DNA from: Rariglobus hedericola
GTDB taxonomy: Bacteria; Verrucomicrobiota; Verrucomicrobiia; Opitutales; Opitutaceae
DNA: 64,000 nucleotides
Direction: 5' to 3'
Assembly: GCF_007559335.1 (NCBI RefSeq)
Contig: NZ_VMBG01000001.1
Span: forward strand, 1,612,001 to 1,676,000
Below the pieces are notes generated by a model, which saw only the letters and a program-made list of their open reading frames with translations, made no database searches and was not told the origin of the DNA. The position numbers were made by a program, and so were the translations under genes. Below are positions 37,730 through 46,354 of the stretch, piece by piece; positions within the stretch are counted from its first letter, which is position 1, and the number at the start of each line of letters is the position of its first letter.

Positions 37730-38086
37730 ATGTTTGAAATCACCGGCACGGTCAAAAAAGTCTTCGAAGAGCAAACGTTCGGCAGCGGCTTCAACAAGCG
37801 CGAGTTCGTGCTCACCACCGAAGCGGGCAAATTCCCGCAGGACATCAAATTCGAGTGCGTAAAGGATAAAGTCGCCCTCGTCGGCGCCCTCAAGACAGGC
37901 GAAAAAGCCAAGGTCTTTTTCGACCTGCGCGGACGCGAATGGAAAGAGAGCTATTTCGTGAACCTCAACTGCTGGAAAATCGAATCGCTCGGCGGCGGTG
38001 CTGCCGACGCGCCTCCTGTCGATGATGACGGCGCGCCCCTGCCCGAAGAGCCCGGTGCCTCGGTGGACGAAGACGTGCCGTTCTAA
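37730..38086 (+). CDS. DUF3127 protein with SSB-like acidic tail
   Basis: Protein of 118 aa. Residues 1-85 fit the DUF3127 pattern, an OB-fold-like domain ([20 protein letters not shown], then KREFVLTTE and FFDLRGREW). A linker and an acidic tail ending in DEDVPF follow. That tip resembles the C-terminal hexapeptide of single-stranded DNA-binding protein (DDDIPF), which recruits repair and replication proteins. Nucleic-acid binding is therefore plausible but unproven. It stands alone and shares a bidirectional terminator with pheT. Confidence 0.88.
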   Translation: MFEITGTVKKVFEEQTFGSGFNKREFVLTTEAGKFPQDIKFECVKDKVALVGALKTGEKAKVFFDLRGREWKESYFVNLNCWKIESLGGGAADAPPVDDDGAPLPEEPGASVDEDVPF

Positions 38087-38098
38087 ATCGGCAGACAC

Positions 38099-38132
38099 AA
38101 AAAAAGGCGCTCACAAAATGAGCGCCTTTTTT
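38099..38132 (+). terminator. Bidirectional terminator between the DUF3127 gene and pheT
   Basis: Perfect 8-bp stem GGCGCTCA (38106-38113) and TGAGCGCC (38119-38126) with a 5-base loop, flanked by seven A on the left and six T on the right. It can end both convergent genes. Confidence 0.93.
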
Positions 38133-38135
38133 ATG

Positions 38136-40601
38136 TTATTTGCGGATCTGGTAGCCGGTGGCTTTTACCAGTTCGTCCTGGATCTTGGTGAAGACGGCGT
38201 TCACTTCGTCGTCGGTCAACGTGCGGTCGGCGGCACGGAAGACCAGGCTGTAGGCCAGGCTCTTGGTGCCTTCGGGCAGGCCCTTGCCTTGGTAAACGTC
38301 GAACACGTTCACGGCTTCGAGAGCGAAGGTGTTGCCCACTGCCGCACGGACGACTTTGGCGAGGGCCTTCTGGACTTCGGACGACGAAGCCGCTTCGGGC
38401 ACGATCAGCGCGAGGTCGCGGAGCGCGGCGGGTTGCAGGCCGAAGGGCTTGTAGCTGCGGCGGTCGGCGTCGGCGGTGACTTTCTCCGACACGATGGCGA
38501 AGAAGCCGGCGTAAACTTTGCCAGTGATGCCGAGCGCCTTGAGGTGCGCTAGGCTCACGAGGCCGAAGGTGGACGTCCAACCGTGCTGGATGTTGCCGGC
38601 GGTGGCGGCGTGGCCTTCCTGCCAGCCGAGCGCGGGCGCGGCGACGAGCGTCGTGGGCTGACGTTCCAGTTCGATGCCGGCGAAGGACGCGATAGTGGCG
38701 GTGTGGCGTTTCACGGTGTAGAAATCGGCGGCCTCGCGTGTGCGCCAGCTGCGTTCGCCGGTGTCTTCGGCGATGATGAAGGCGGCAGCGACGCACTCGG
38801 AGAGTGATCCGTTGCGCTCGATGAAGACGCGGCCGGTTTCGAAGAAGTGCGAGGCGGCGACTCCGCGGGATTGGTTGAGCTTCAGCGATTCGAGCAGACC
38901 CGAGACGAGGTTGTTGCGCAGGTGCGACTGGTCCTCGACGAAGGGATTCGAGAGCGCGAGATCGGCGATGGCGGCAGGCGTGGCCCATGCGGCGAGTTCC
39001 TTGGCGGGACGCAGCGTGTAGTTGACGCACTCGTTGAAACCCTGGCCGACGAGAGCGGCGGACACGGCGCGGTTGAAGAGCACGATGGGATCGTCGTTGC
39101 CGACGAGGCCGGGCGCGCTGACTACGGATGACGGGATTTTCTCGGCGCCGTAGAGACGGACAACTTCCTCGACGAGGTCGATGGGGCGGTCGAGGTCGTC
39201 GCGCCAGCTGGGGACGGAGAACGTCCAGGCGGGGCCGCGGCTTTCGGTGGGCTCTTCGCGGACGACGGCGAGTTCGAGGGATTCGAGCGCGGCGCGTTGT
39301 TCGGCGGCAGGGATTTCGAAGCCGAGCTTTTCGTTGATGTAGGCAGGCGTGACGGTGATCTCGCGTTCCCAAGGAATGTCGGCGCCGACGCGGTGAATCG
39401 GACCAGCGACTACGCCGCCGGCGTGAGCAAGGATGAGGTCGATGAAGCGGTGCGCGGCTTCGTCGAGCGAATGAACATCGACGCCGCGCTCGTAGCGGTA
39501 GGACGAGTCCGAGGCGAGGCCGAGACGCTTGACGGTCGCGCGGACGGACTGGCGTTTGAAGTAGGCGACTTCGAGAACGAGGTCGGTCGTTTCGGCGGAC
39601 ACGCCGGAGTCGGCGGAACCCATGATACCAGCGATGACGACGGGGTTTTGGGCGTCGGCGATCACGAGTGTGGTGGCGGAGAGCACGCGCTCTTTGTTGT
39701 CGAGCGTGGTGATCTTTTCGCCCTCGGCGGCGTGGCGGACGATGATCTCGGCACCGGCGAGTTTCTTGGCGTCGAACGCGTGCACGGGCTGACCGTATTC
39801 GAGCATCACGTAGTTGCCGATATCGACGATGTTGTTGATCGGGCGCAGGCCGATGGCGGTGAGGCGCGCCTGAATCCAATCGGGCGATGGACCGACTTTG
39901 ACGCCGGTGACGACGGTCGCGGTATAGAGCGGGCAATCGGTCGCGGCCTCGACGCGGACGGACTTGAGCAAGTCGGCGCGCGGGTCGGCGGTAATCGCAG
40001 CGGGCGTGAACCTGACGGTCGGATAGGTGAGGTCTTTCTTGAACCAAGCGGCGAGTTCGCGGGCGACGCCGAGGTGGGACAACGCGTCGGGGCGGTTGGG
40101 CGTGATCTCGATGTCGAACACGGTGTCGCCAGCAGGGAGCACGTCGTTGATCGCGGTGCCGACGTCGGGCGTGCCGGTGAGGAGGAGCAGACCCTGAGCG
40201 TCTTCGGCGAGAGTGAGTTCCTTGGCGGAGCACATCATGCCGGACGAAGGTTGTCCGCGGACCTTGGCTTCTTTGATGACGAAGTCGCCGGGGAGCACGG
40301 CGCCGGGGAGCGCGACGGGGACGCGGTTACCGATGTCGCAGTTGGGCGCGCCGCAGACGATGGTGCGCACGCCGCCATTGGCGGAGCCGACATCGACGGT
40401 GCAGACGGAGAGCTTGTCGGCGTTGGGGTGTTTGTCGCGCGTGAGGATGTGGCCGACGACAACGTTGTTGAACTTGGGGGCGCCGGTGCGGATGACCTGC
40501 TCGACCTCGAAGCCTAGGAAGGTGATCGCGCCCGAAATGTCATCGGCGGAAACACCGGTGAGATCGACGTAGGACTGGAGCCAAGAGAGGGAAACTTTCA
40601 T
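38136..40601 (-). CDS. pheT: Phenylalanyl-tRNA synthetase beta subunit
   Basis: Beta chain of 821 aa of the heterotetrameric enzyme. The N-terminal EMAP-II-like tRNA-binding domain has VVVGHILTRDKHPNADKLSV and IKEAKVRGQPSSGMMCS. The B3/B4 editing and B5 domains follow, and the C-terminus is the ferredoxin-fold anticodon-binding domain (from about residue 730, starting AALRDLALIVPE). The start ATG is preceded on the sense strand by three 7-base repeats. Between pheS and pheT lies a CAGAG-rich inverted repeat. Confidence 0.96.
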   Translation of the reverse strand: MKVSLSWLQSYVDLTGVSADDISGAITFLGFEVEQVIRTGAPKFNNVVVGHILTRDKHPNADKLSVCTVDVGSANGGVRTIVCGAPNCDIGNRVPVALPGAVLPGDFVIKEAKVRGQPSSGMMCSAKELTLAEDAQGLLLLTGTPDVGTAINDVLPAGDTVFDIEITPNRPDALSHLGVARELAAWFKKDLTYPTVRFTPAAITADPRADLLKSVRVEAATDCPLYTATVVTGVKVGPSPDWIQARLTAIGLRPINNIVDIGNYVMLEYGQPVHAFDAKKLAGAEIIVRHAAEGEKITTLDNKERVLSATTLVIADAQNPVVIAGIMGSADSGVSAETTDLVLEVAYFKRQSVRATVKRLGLASDSSYRYERGVDVHSLDEAAHRFIDLILAHAGGVVAGPIHRVGADIPWEREITVTPAYINEKLGFEIPAAEQRAALESLELAVVREEPTESRGPAWTFSVPSWRDDLDRPIDLVEEVVRLYGAEKIPSSVVSAPGLVGNDDPIVLFNRAVSAALVGQGFNECVNYTLRPAKELAAWATPAAIADLALSNPFVEDQSHLRNNLVSGLLESLKLNQSRGVAASHFFETGRVFIERNGSLSECVAAAFIIAEDTGERSWRTREAADFYTVKRHTATIASFAGIELERQPTTLVAAPALGWQEGHAATAGNIQHGWTSTFGLVSLAHLKALGITGKVYAGFFAIVSEKVTADADRRSYKPFGLQPAALRDLALIVPEAASSSEVQKALAKVVRAAVGNTFALEAVNVFDVYQGKGLPEGTKSLAYSLVFRAADRTLTDDEVNAVFTKIQDELVKATGYQIRK

Positions 40602-40622
40602 CGGGGATGAGAAATCTGAAAT
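40602..40622 (-). repeat. Three 7-bp repeats abutting the pheT start
   Basis: On the minus strand ATTTCAG, ATTTCTC and ATCCCCG follow each other and end exactly at the ATG. This is a weaker case than the arrays before coaX and sufS. Confidence 0.4.
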
Positions 40623-40707
40623 TTAAACGCAGAGGTCGCAGAGAGCGCAGAGGAAATGCCTGTCAGTTGTGTGATCTCAGTGACCTCCGTGCGCTGTGTG
40701 TTGAATT
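40619..40707. repeat. CAGAG-rich imperfect inverted repeat between pheS and pheT
   Basis: The left arm holds three 9-base units (CGCAGAGGT, CGCAGAGAG, CGCAGAGGA at 40628-40654). The right arm (40676-40707) is roughly its inverse complement (containing CACGGAGGTCAC on the other strand). It has no gene between the arms. The motif resembles the repeats flanking the GxxExxY gene. Confidence 0.5.
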
Positions 40708-40716
40708 CGTTTTTAT

Positions 40717-41760
40717 TTAGGCGAATTGGCGGAGGAAGCGGGCGTCGTTTTGGTAGAAGTAACGGATGTCATCGATGCCGTAGAGGAGCATCGCGAGGCG
40801 TTCGAGGCCCATGCCGAAGGCGTAGCCGCTCCAGACTTCAGGATCGTAGCCGACATCCTTGAAGACGATGGGATCGACCATGCCACAGCCGCCGATTTCG
40901 ATCCACGGTTTGTTAACCTTGGGAAGATGCGTGGCGGAGAGATCCACCTCGAAGCTCGGCTCGGTGTAGCCAAAGTAGTGCGGACGGAAACGGGTCTTGG
41001 TGTCTTTGCCGAGGAGCGAGGCGAAGATGTAATCGAGGAGCGCCTTCAGGTCGCGGACGGTGACGTTTTTATCCACGTAGAGACACTCGAGCTGGTGGAA
41101 GTTGGCGGAGTGCGTGGCGTCGGTGGTGTCGCGGCGATACACGCGTCCAGGGGAGACGATGCGGATGGGCGGCTCGCCTTTGAGCATCGTGCGGATCTGC
41201 ACGGAGGACGTGTGCGTGCGGAGAAGGTATTTCTCGTTCGGATTCTTTTTGGAGACGTTGCCGAAGCGGGCCGACTCGGGGAGGTAGAACGTGTCCTGCG
41301 CGTCGCGGGCCGGGTGGTCGGCGGGGGTGTTGAGCGCGTCGAAGCAGTAATACTCGGTCTCGACCTCGGGGCCTTCGACGACGGTGAAGCCGACTTTGCG
41401 GAGGATGCGGGTCATCTCCTCGCGGACGAGGGTGAGCGGGTGATGCGTGCCGAGGGCGCGGTCAGGCGACGGGAGCGTGGGATCGACGGACGGCCCGAGT
41501 TGGGCGGCGAGCGCGGCGGCTTCGATGCGGGCGAGCGCGGCGTCGAGGTGGGCCTGGAGCGCGGTCTTGGCCTCGTTGACGAGTTTGCCGACGACGGGCT
41601 TCTGCTCCTTGGGCACGGAGCCCATCTGCTTCATGAGCGCGGTGAGTTCGCCGTTGGGGCCGACGAAGCGGGCCTTGGCGGCCTCGAAGTCGGGGCGCGT
41701 GGCGACAGCGGGGAATTCGGCGGCGGCTTTAGCGAGGAGGGCGGAGAGCTGGTCTTGCAT
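40717..41760 (-). CDS. pheS: Phenylalanyl-tRNA synthetase alpha subunit
   Basis: Catalytic alpha chain of 347 aa, class II. The coiled-coil N-terminus is followed by HPLTLVREEMTRILRKVGF, motif 2 (RIVSPGRVYRRDTTDATH) and motif 3 (YAFGMGLERLAMLLYGIDDI). FRPHYFGYTEPSFEVD is the phenylalanine-site region. It forms an operon with pheT; a terminator separates it from rplT, so expression may be independent or attenuated. Confidence 0.97.
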   Translation of the reverse strand: MQDQLSALLAKAAAEFPAVATRPDFEAAKARFVGPNGELTALMKQMGSVPKEQKPVVGKLVNEAKTALQAHLDAALARIEAAALAAQLGPSVDPTLPSPDRALGTHHPLTLVREEMTRILRKVGFTVVEGPEVETEYYCFDALNTPADHPARDAQDTFYLPESARFGNVSKKNPNEKYLLRTHTSSVQIRTMLKGEPPIRIVSPGRVYRRDTTDATHSANFHQLECLYVDKNVTVRDLKALLDYIFASLLGKDTKTRFRPHYFGYTEPSFEVDLSATHLPKVNKPWIEIGGCGMVDPIVFKDVGYDPEVWSGYAFGMGLERLAMLLYGIDDIRYFYQNDARFLRQFA

Positions 41761-41802
41761 GGAAAAGAAAGAGTCGGAAGCAAACGATCCGTGTAGAAAA
41801 AC

Positions 41803-41839
41803 AAAAAGGACGGCGCCTCAAAAAATGAGGCCCGTCCTT
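41803..41839 (-). terminator. Terminator or attenuator between rplT and pheS
   Basis: A long stem (GGACGG and GCCTCA on one side, TGAGGC and CGTCC on the other, with one mismatch) and a T-run on the minus strand end about 40 bases before the pheS start. Two further GC hairpins lie at 41845-41902. No leader peptide with phenylalanine codons was found. Confidence 0.75.
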
Positions 41840-41910
41840 CGGGAGGGCGGCCCGCCTTGCGGCGGACCGTGCCTTTGGGAGCGAGCCGGGCGGGCTCGCG
41901 TTTTTAAGAG

Positions 41911-42300
41911 TTAGGCTTTCGCAGCGGTAGCGGCGGCGGCCTTGGTCTTCAACGCGTCCTTAACCTGGTTAACGACGGCGGTGAAAGCGGCTTCGTCACG
42001 GATCGCGAGATCGGACAGAACCTTGCGGTCGAGACCGATGTTGGCGGCGTGAAGGCCTTCGATGAAGCGGCTGTAGCTGAGATCGTGGGCGCGAACGGCG
42101 GCGTTCAAGCGGATGATCCAGAGGCTGCGACGGTCGCCCTTCTTCTTTTTACGAGCGGCGTAAGCATACTGCCAGGCGTGCTGGACAGCGTCTTTGGCGT
42201 AGCGGAAAAGCTTCGACTTGTTGCCGAAATAGCCACGGGCGTATTTCAGCGTTTTCTTGTGCCGCTTACGGGAAGCGGGTGAGTTTGTTGCACGAGGCAT
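41911..42300 (-). CDS. rplT: 50S ribosomal protein L20
   Basis: Protein of 129 aa that binds 23S rRNA early in large-subunit assembly. It has the family's [19 protein letters not shown] and [19 protein letters not shown]. The C-terminus has a lysine/alanine-rich extension. Gene order rpmI-rplT-pheS-pheT is that of many bacteria, but infC is not upstream. In other bacteria L20 represses its own mRNA; no site for this was identified here. Confidence 0.97.
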   Translation of the reverse strand: MPRATNSPASRKRHKKTLKYARGYFGNKSKLFRYAKDAVQHAWQYAYAARKKKKGDRRSLWIIRLNAAVRAHDLSYSRFIEGLHAANIGLDRKVLSDLAIRDEAAFTAVVNQVKDALKTKAAAATAAKA

Positions 42301-42380
42301 GTTATTTTATATGTATTTTTGAGCCTTCAGGTCGTCTCGTTAGGATTCACCTGACTGGCAGTTATGGTTGCGCCTGGTTC

Positions 42381-42575
42381 TTAGAGGCCGAACGGCAAGC
42401 AGCGCTTAAGCGGCTTGGCGTGGCCGGGAGCCACGAGCTTGTCTTTGGAGGCACGACGCTTCTGCTTCGTGCTCTTCGCGGCAAGCAAGTGACGGAAACC
42501 GGGCGTGCGGCGAATCAGCTTACCGGTGGCGGATAGCTTGAAGCGCTTGGCGACGGACTTTTTGGTCTTTTGCAT
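42381..42575 (-). CDS. rpmI: 50S ribosomal protein L35
   Basis: Protein of 64 aa, strongly basic: TKKSVAKRFKLSATGKLIRR and the AGRHLL-like block FRHLLAAKSTKQKRRAS. The gap to rplT is 80 bases. Upstream lies the tRNA cluster on the other strand, so this gene is the first of its unit. Confidence 0.95.
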   Translation of the reverse strand: MQKTKKSVAKRFKLSATGKLIRRTPGFRHLLAAKSTKQKRRASKDKLVAPGHAKPLKRCLPFGL

Positions 42576-42737
42576 GGAGGGAGCGGAAGAAAACAGGGGG
42601 TGCGCCCGCGGTTGGCAAGGGGAAAGTTGCGGACGCTTGAATCATCTAACTGGAAATCTGGGGTGGCTACGTGAGAATCTTCAAAAAGACCGTTGACAAA
42701 GTGGTCCGTGTTTTGAGTTTCTCACCCCTCGTTTTTT

Positions 42738-42809
<72 letters not shown>

Positions 42810-42902
42810 CCAAATTTTCCCGCCCGCGGCCAACGCCAAGGGCGGTTTTAGTTAGCTGACAGCGTTCTTTATCTCACTTCTTATCGTGTCGGCTTCAGTT
42901 TC

Positions 42903-42974
42903 GCCGGCGTAGCTCAATGGTAGAGCACCTGTTTTGTAAACAGGCGGTTGCGGGTTCGAATCCCATCGCCGGCT
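42903..42974 (+). tRNA. tRNA-Thr (TGT)
   Basis: Acceptor GCCGGCG/CGCCGGC, D-arm AGCTCAATGGTAGAGC, anticodon stem CCTGT/ACAGG with loop TTTGTAA (anticodon TGT), T-loop TTCGAAT, discriminator T, and encoded CCA (42975-42977). Confidence 0.96.
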
Positions 42975-43010
42975 CCACTTTCCGTGAGCACAACTCACAC
43001 ACGATTTTAC

Positions 43011-43081
43011 TGCTCGATGGTGTAATGGTAGCACAAGCGACTCTGACTCGCTTAGTCTAGGTTCGATCCCTAGTCGGGCAG
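43011..43081 (+). tRNA. tRNA-Gln (CTG)
   Basis: Acceptor TGCTCGA/TCGGGCA, anticodon stem AGCGA/TCGCT with loop CTCTGAC (anticodon CTG), T-loop TTCGATC, discriminator G, and encoded CCA (43082-43084). It is the last of three tandem tRNA genes. Confidence 0.95.
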
Positions 43082-43090
43082 CCACTTTTA

Positions 43091-43125
43091 CCCGCAAGAC
43101 CTTCGTTGGTTTTGCGGGTTTTTTT
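43091..43125 (+). terminator. Terminator of the tRNA cluster
   Basis: Stem CCCGCAA (43091-43097) with TTGCGGG (43112-43118), followed by seven T (43119-43125). It lies 6 bases after the CCA of tRNA-Gln. Confidence 0.9.
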
Positions 43126-43149
43126 ATGCCCAAAGCCCGCGCTCCGGTA

Positions 43150-43428
43150 TCAGCCCAGTTCGATCACGATAGCCGCCCACTCGGCATCGAGCGTCACCGA
43201 TTCCAAAGGCATGCGGCGCCCCGCACGCGAATACCAATAACCCGCATTGCCGGGGTCGCCTTCCTTGCGATGCAGGTAGGCATGCACCCAATCGCCTTCG
43301 CGGCTCTTGGCCTGTTGGGAAACCTCGTGCGCGCGATCCCAATCACCGTGTGCATCATGCCACAATGCCTGCAACGGCAGGCTCAATTTCACGGGATCCA
43401 CGAGCACTTTGAGTTCAGCTGGAGTCAT
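43150..43428 (-). CDS. Small conserved hypothetical protein
   Basis: Protein of 92 aa, one compact domain with WHDAHGDWDRAHEVSQQ and EGDWVHAYLHRKEGDPGNAGYWYSRA split by a short spacer. I recognise this as a widespread small family of unknown function, rich in Trp, His and Tyr. No signal peptide. It converges with the tRNA cluster and is divergent from nadC. Confidence 0.8.
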   Translation of the reverse strand: MTPAELKVLVDPVKLSLPLQALWHDAHGDWDRAHEVSQQAKSREGDWVHAYLHRKEGDPGNAGYWYSRAGRRMPLESVTLDAEWAAIVIELG

Positions 43429-43493
43429 GCTTCCCTACCTGCCTGATCCACAGCCGCAGGGCAATCTCCGCAACAGGCCTTGCCTTGACCGCC

Positions 43494-43514
43494 GGTCCTT
43501 GGTCTTTGGTCACT
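43494..43514 (+). repeat. Heptamer array before nadC
   Basis: GGTCCTT, GGTCTTT and GGTCACT are three exact-phase 7-base units ending 5 bases before the nadC ATG. Confidence 0.7.
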
Positions 43515-43519
43515 TAACG

Positions 43520-44437
43520 ATGCCCGCGCCCGCCGATACTTTGCTCAAACGCCTCTCTTGGGACGATCTCGACATCGCGGCCCTTCGCAAACTCATCGAA
43601 CTGGCCCGCGACGAAGATCTCGCCGGCCTCGGCCTGCGCATCAAACCGCGCATCACCGGCGATCGTTCAACCGCCTCGCTCGCGACCGCACCCCGTCAAA
43701 GCTCCGCCGATCTCGTCGCCCGTGAACCGCTCGTCGCGTGCGGACTTCCGCTGATCCCGCTGATTCTCTCCGCCTACGGTGGTAACGCCTCCGTGCAACT
43801 CCGCGCTCGTGATGGCCGCGCCGTCGCCAAGGGGGATATTCTCGCCACCCTTTCCGGCGATCCGCGCATCCTGCTTTCCGCTGAACGCGTCATCCTCAAT
43901 TTCCTCCAGCGCCTTTCAGGTATCTCCACCCAAACGCACACCTACGCCGTCGCGCTCGGCGAGGGACGCACGCGCCTCCTCGACACCCGCAAAACCACCC
44001 CCGGCTACCGCATGCTGGAAAAATACGCGGTCGCCTGCGGTGGTGGTTGGAATCACCGGCTCGGCCTGTTCGACCGCGTTATGCTGAAGGACAACCACCT
44101 CGCCTTGCTTGGCTCGGCCGACGACCTCGCCTCCGCCGTCGCCCGCGCCAAAAAAGCCGCCCCCGATCTCGCCGTCGAAGTCGAGGTGGACGACATCGCC
44201 CAGATACAGCCCGTGCTCGCCGCCGGCGCCGATGTCATCCTGCTGGATAACTTCACTCCCGCGCGTATCAAGAAAGCGGTTACACTCATCGCCGGCCGCG
44301 CCTTCACCGAGGCGAGCGGCGGCATAACATTGAAAACCCTCCCCCGCTTCGCCGATCTCGGACTCGACTTCATATCGACCGGCGCACTTGTCCACCAGAG
44401 CATCTGGGTCGACATCGGTCTCGATTGGCGCCCATGA
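43520..44437 (+). CDS. nadC: Nicotinate-nucleotide pyrophosphorylase
   Basis: Quinolinate phosphoribosyltransferase of 305 aa in NAD synthesis. Signature parts are LNFLQRLSGISTQTHTY, LLDTRKTTPGYRMLEKYAV, CGGGWNHRLGLFDRVMLKDN and DVILLDNFTP. ATG 43520 gives the normal length; the frame is open upstream to 43307 but those codons overlap an unrelated gene. It overlaps birA by 4 bases (ATGA). nadK lies elsewhere in the window. Confidence 0.95.
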   Translation: MPAPADTLLKRLSWDDLDIAALRKLIELARDEDLAGLGLRIKPRITGDRSTASLATAPRQSSADLVAREPLVACGLPLIPLILSAYGGNASVQLRARDGRAVAKGDILATLSGDPRILLSAERVILNFLQRLSGISTQTHTYAVALGEGRTRLLDTRKTTPGYRMLEKYAVACGGGWNHRLGLFDRVMLKDNHLALLGSADDLASAVARAKKAAPDLAVEVEVDDIAQIQPVLAAGADVILLDNFTPARIKKAVTLIAGRAFTEASGGITLKTLPRFADLGLDFISTGALVHQSIWVDIGLDWRP

Positions 44438-45447
44438 AGAAAAACACACCCTCCGCCCCGCCCGAGACCGTCATTCTCACCGAGCTCATCGCCGCCGAGC
44501 CCGAATTTGTATCCGGCAGCACACTCGCCAAGAAGCTGGGCATCAGCCGTGTCGCCATCTGGCAATACATGGAGAAACTCCGCGAACAGGGCTTCGCCTT
44601 CGAAGCCGTCCGTGCCCGCGGCTACCGTCTCACCGCCCGCCCCGCCGGCCTGAGCGCCGCGTTGGTCCAGGCCTACCGTCGCGACCGCGCCGGTGATTTC
44701 CCGATGCAACTGCTGGCCGAAATCGACAGCACCAATGACGAGGCCGCCCGCCAGCTCGCCGCGGGCAAGGAGGCTCCGTTTGCCATCATCGCCCAGCGCC
44801 AGACCAAGGGCCGCGGACGCTTCGGTCGCGTCTGGCACAGCGAGGACAACGGCAACCTCTACGCGAGCTTCGCATTCCGTCCGCGCTTGGAGCCGGCGCG
44901 CATGCAGATGTTCACCCTTTGGATGGGCGCCAACGTCTGCGAACTCGTCGCCAATTTCTGCCGCACTGCGCCGGGCCTGAAGTGGCCCAACGATCTGCTA
45001 TTCGACGGACGCAAGGCCGGCGGCATGTTGACCGAGGCGCGCATGGACGCCGACCAGATCCGCGATCTCGTCTTCGGCCTCGGTCTCAACGTCAACAGCC
45101 CCGCCGGCGGCTGGCCTGCCGACCTTGAGGATCGCGCCGTGTCGCTCGCCGAACACACCCGCCAGCCGCTCGATCTCAATAAATTCACCGCCGCACTCAT
45201 CGGCCGCGTATTGCAAGCCTACGACCGTTTCGTGGACGGCTCTTACGCAACCACGTTTGCCGATCTGTGGAATCGCTACGATGTGCTGCGCAACCGTCCT
45301 GTCGCCGTGCTCACACCGACGCAACGCGTGGCCGGCATCGCGTTGGGAATCGACGACGAAGGCTCATTCATGGTCCGCACCGACAAAGGCCGCACCGAGC
45401 GTTTCCGCGCTGGCGAGGTCACGTTGGAAAAACCGGTCAGAAACTAA
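44434..45447 (+). CDS. birA: Biotin-[acetyl-CoA-carboxylase] ligase
   Basis: Protein of 337 aa joining biotin to carboxyl-carrier proteins. It has an N-terminal winged helix (LAKKLGISRVAIWQYMEKL), so it may also repress biotin genes. The ligase has the GRGRFGRVWHS motif, LKWPNDLLFDGRKAGGMLTE and GLGLNVNSP. The ATG overlapping the nadC stop is used. The gap to coaX holds a heptamer array. Confidence 0.94.
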   Translation: MKKNTPSAPPETVILTELIAAEPEFVSGSTLAKKLGISRVAIWQYMEKLREQGFAFEAVRARGYRLTARPAGLSAALVQAYRRDRAGDFPMQLLAEIDSTNDEAARQLAAGKEAPFAIIAQRQTKGRGRFGRVWHSEDNGNLYASFAFRPRLEPARMQMFTLWMGANVCELVANFCRTAPGLKWPNDLLFDGRKAGGMLTEARMDADQIRDLVFGLGLNVNSPAGGWPADLEDRAVSLAEHTRQPLDLNKFTAALIGRVLQAYDRFVDGSYATTFADLWNRYDVLRNRPVAVLTPTQRVAGIALGIDDEGSFMVRTDKGRTERFRAGEVTLEKPVRN

Positions 45448-45468
45448 GCGCGCGGGCCGTTGCGGAGT

Positions 45469-45524
45469 TCGTGATTCTCAGGTCTGGACTCGCAGCGTCC
45501 GACTCTAGACTATCGACTCTCCGC
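45469..45524 (+). repeat. Heptamer array before coaX
   Basis: Eight consecutive 7-base units, most starting with TC and having a purine or C near the end (TCGTGAT, TCTCAGG, TCTGGAC, TCGCAGC, GTCCGAC, TCTAGAC, TATCGAC, TCTCCGC). The array ends directly at the ATG of coaX. Confidence 0.7.
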
Positions 45525-46304
45525 ATGCCCCTTCTCTGCATCGACATTGGCAACACCCACACGCACTACGGCGTCGTCAACCCTGACGGCTCCGTCCGCG
45601 AACAAGGCGTGGTCGTCACCACGTTTCTCGATGATCCGCAAGAAGGCCTTCCGGCACGGCTCAACGCACTTTTTCGCGCACCGTCACAGATCGAGGGCAT
45701 AGCGTTCTGCTCCGTGGTCCCCGTCTTGAACCGCCGCCTGCGCGATGTGCTCGCGGCCGCCACGACACTACCGGTTTTTCAGCTCACCCATGAGTGTCAG
45801 CTCGGCGTTGCGATCACTTACCCCAAGCCTGCCGAGATCGGTCAGGACCGGCTCGCCAACGCCGCCGCGGCCCACGCACTCGGCGGCAGCCCCGCCATCG
45901 TCATCGACTCCGGCACCGCGGTGACTTTCGACATCATCACGCAAAAGGGTGGCTACGAGGGCGGCATCATCGCTCCCGGCCTCGAACTCACGCGGCGTTA
46001 TCTGCACGAACGCACCGCGCAACTTCCGTTGCTCGACGATTCTCTTGAGATCAAAGGCATGATCGGCAAATCCACGAGCGAAGCCATGCGCATCGGCACG
46101 GTCGTGGGATTCCCGGGCCTCATCCAAGCGCTGCTCGACGGCGTGCTCGCCGAACTCACGGGCCGTGGCGAAAAACCGCCTCATATTTTCATCACCGGTG
46201 GCAACGCCGCGTTCCTCCAAAGCCGTCTGCGCCAGCCCGTGAGCATGGTGCCCGATCTCACCTTGATCGGCCTCGCCGCCGCCCGTCGTTTAAACACGAT
46301 ATAA
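45525..46304 (+). CDS. coaX: Type III pantothenate kinase
   Basis: First enzyme of coenzyme A synthesis, 259 aa. The N-terminal ATP site is LCIDIGNTHTHYGVV, the catalytic/binding region is IGQDRLANAAAAHAL, and IVIDSGTAVTFDII and GGYEGGIIAPGLELTRRYL are typical. The ATG at 45525 is chosen since the kinase fold starts immediately. It follows birA and would be expected in the same transcript. Confidence 0.95.
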   Translation: MPLLCIDIGNTHTHYGVVNPDGSVREQGVVVTTFLDDPQEGLPARLNALFRAPSQIEGIAFCSVVPVLNRRLRDVLAAATTLPVFQLTHECQLGVAITYPKPAEIGQDRLANAAAAHALGGSPAIVIDSGTAVTFDIITQKGGYEGGIIAPGLELTRRYLHERTAQLPLLDDSLEIKGMIGKSTSEAMRIGTVVGFPGLIQALLDGVLAELTGRGEKPPHIFITGGNAAFLQSRLRQPVSMVPDLTLIGLAAARRLNTI

Positions 46305-46354
46305 ACCTTTCGTGTTTATCCGTGTCGGAGCCATATCATCCCGCCTGTAAATCC

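Noticed and set aside
38131-40233. 700-codon same-strand frame overlapping pheT
   Set aside because: Almost entirely Arg, His and Pro; out-of-frame reading of pheT.
40628-40654. Three 9-base CGCAGAG units considered as a CRISPR array
   Set aside because: Units are adjacent without spacers and no cas genes are present.
41884-41905. GC hairpin with T-run on the plus strand considered as a terminator
   Set aside because: No plus-strand gene lies upstream of it; it is probably part of the rplT-pheS spacer structure.
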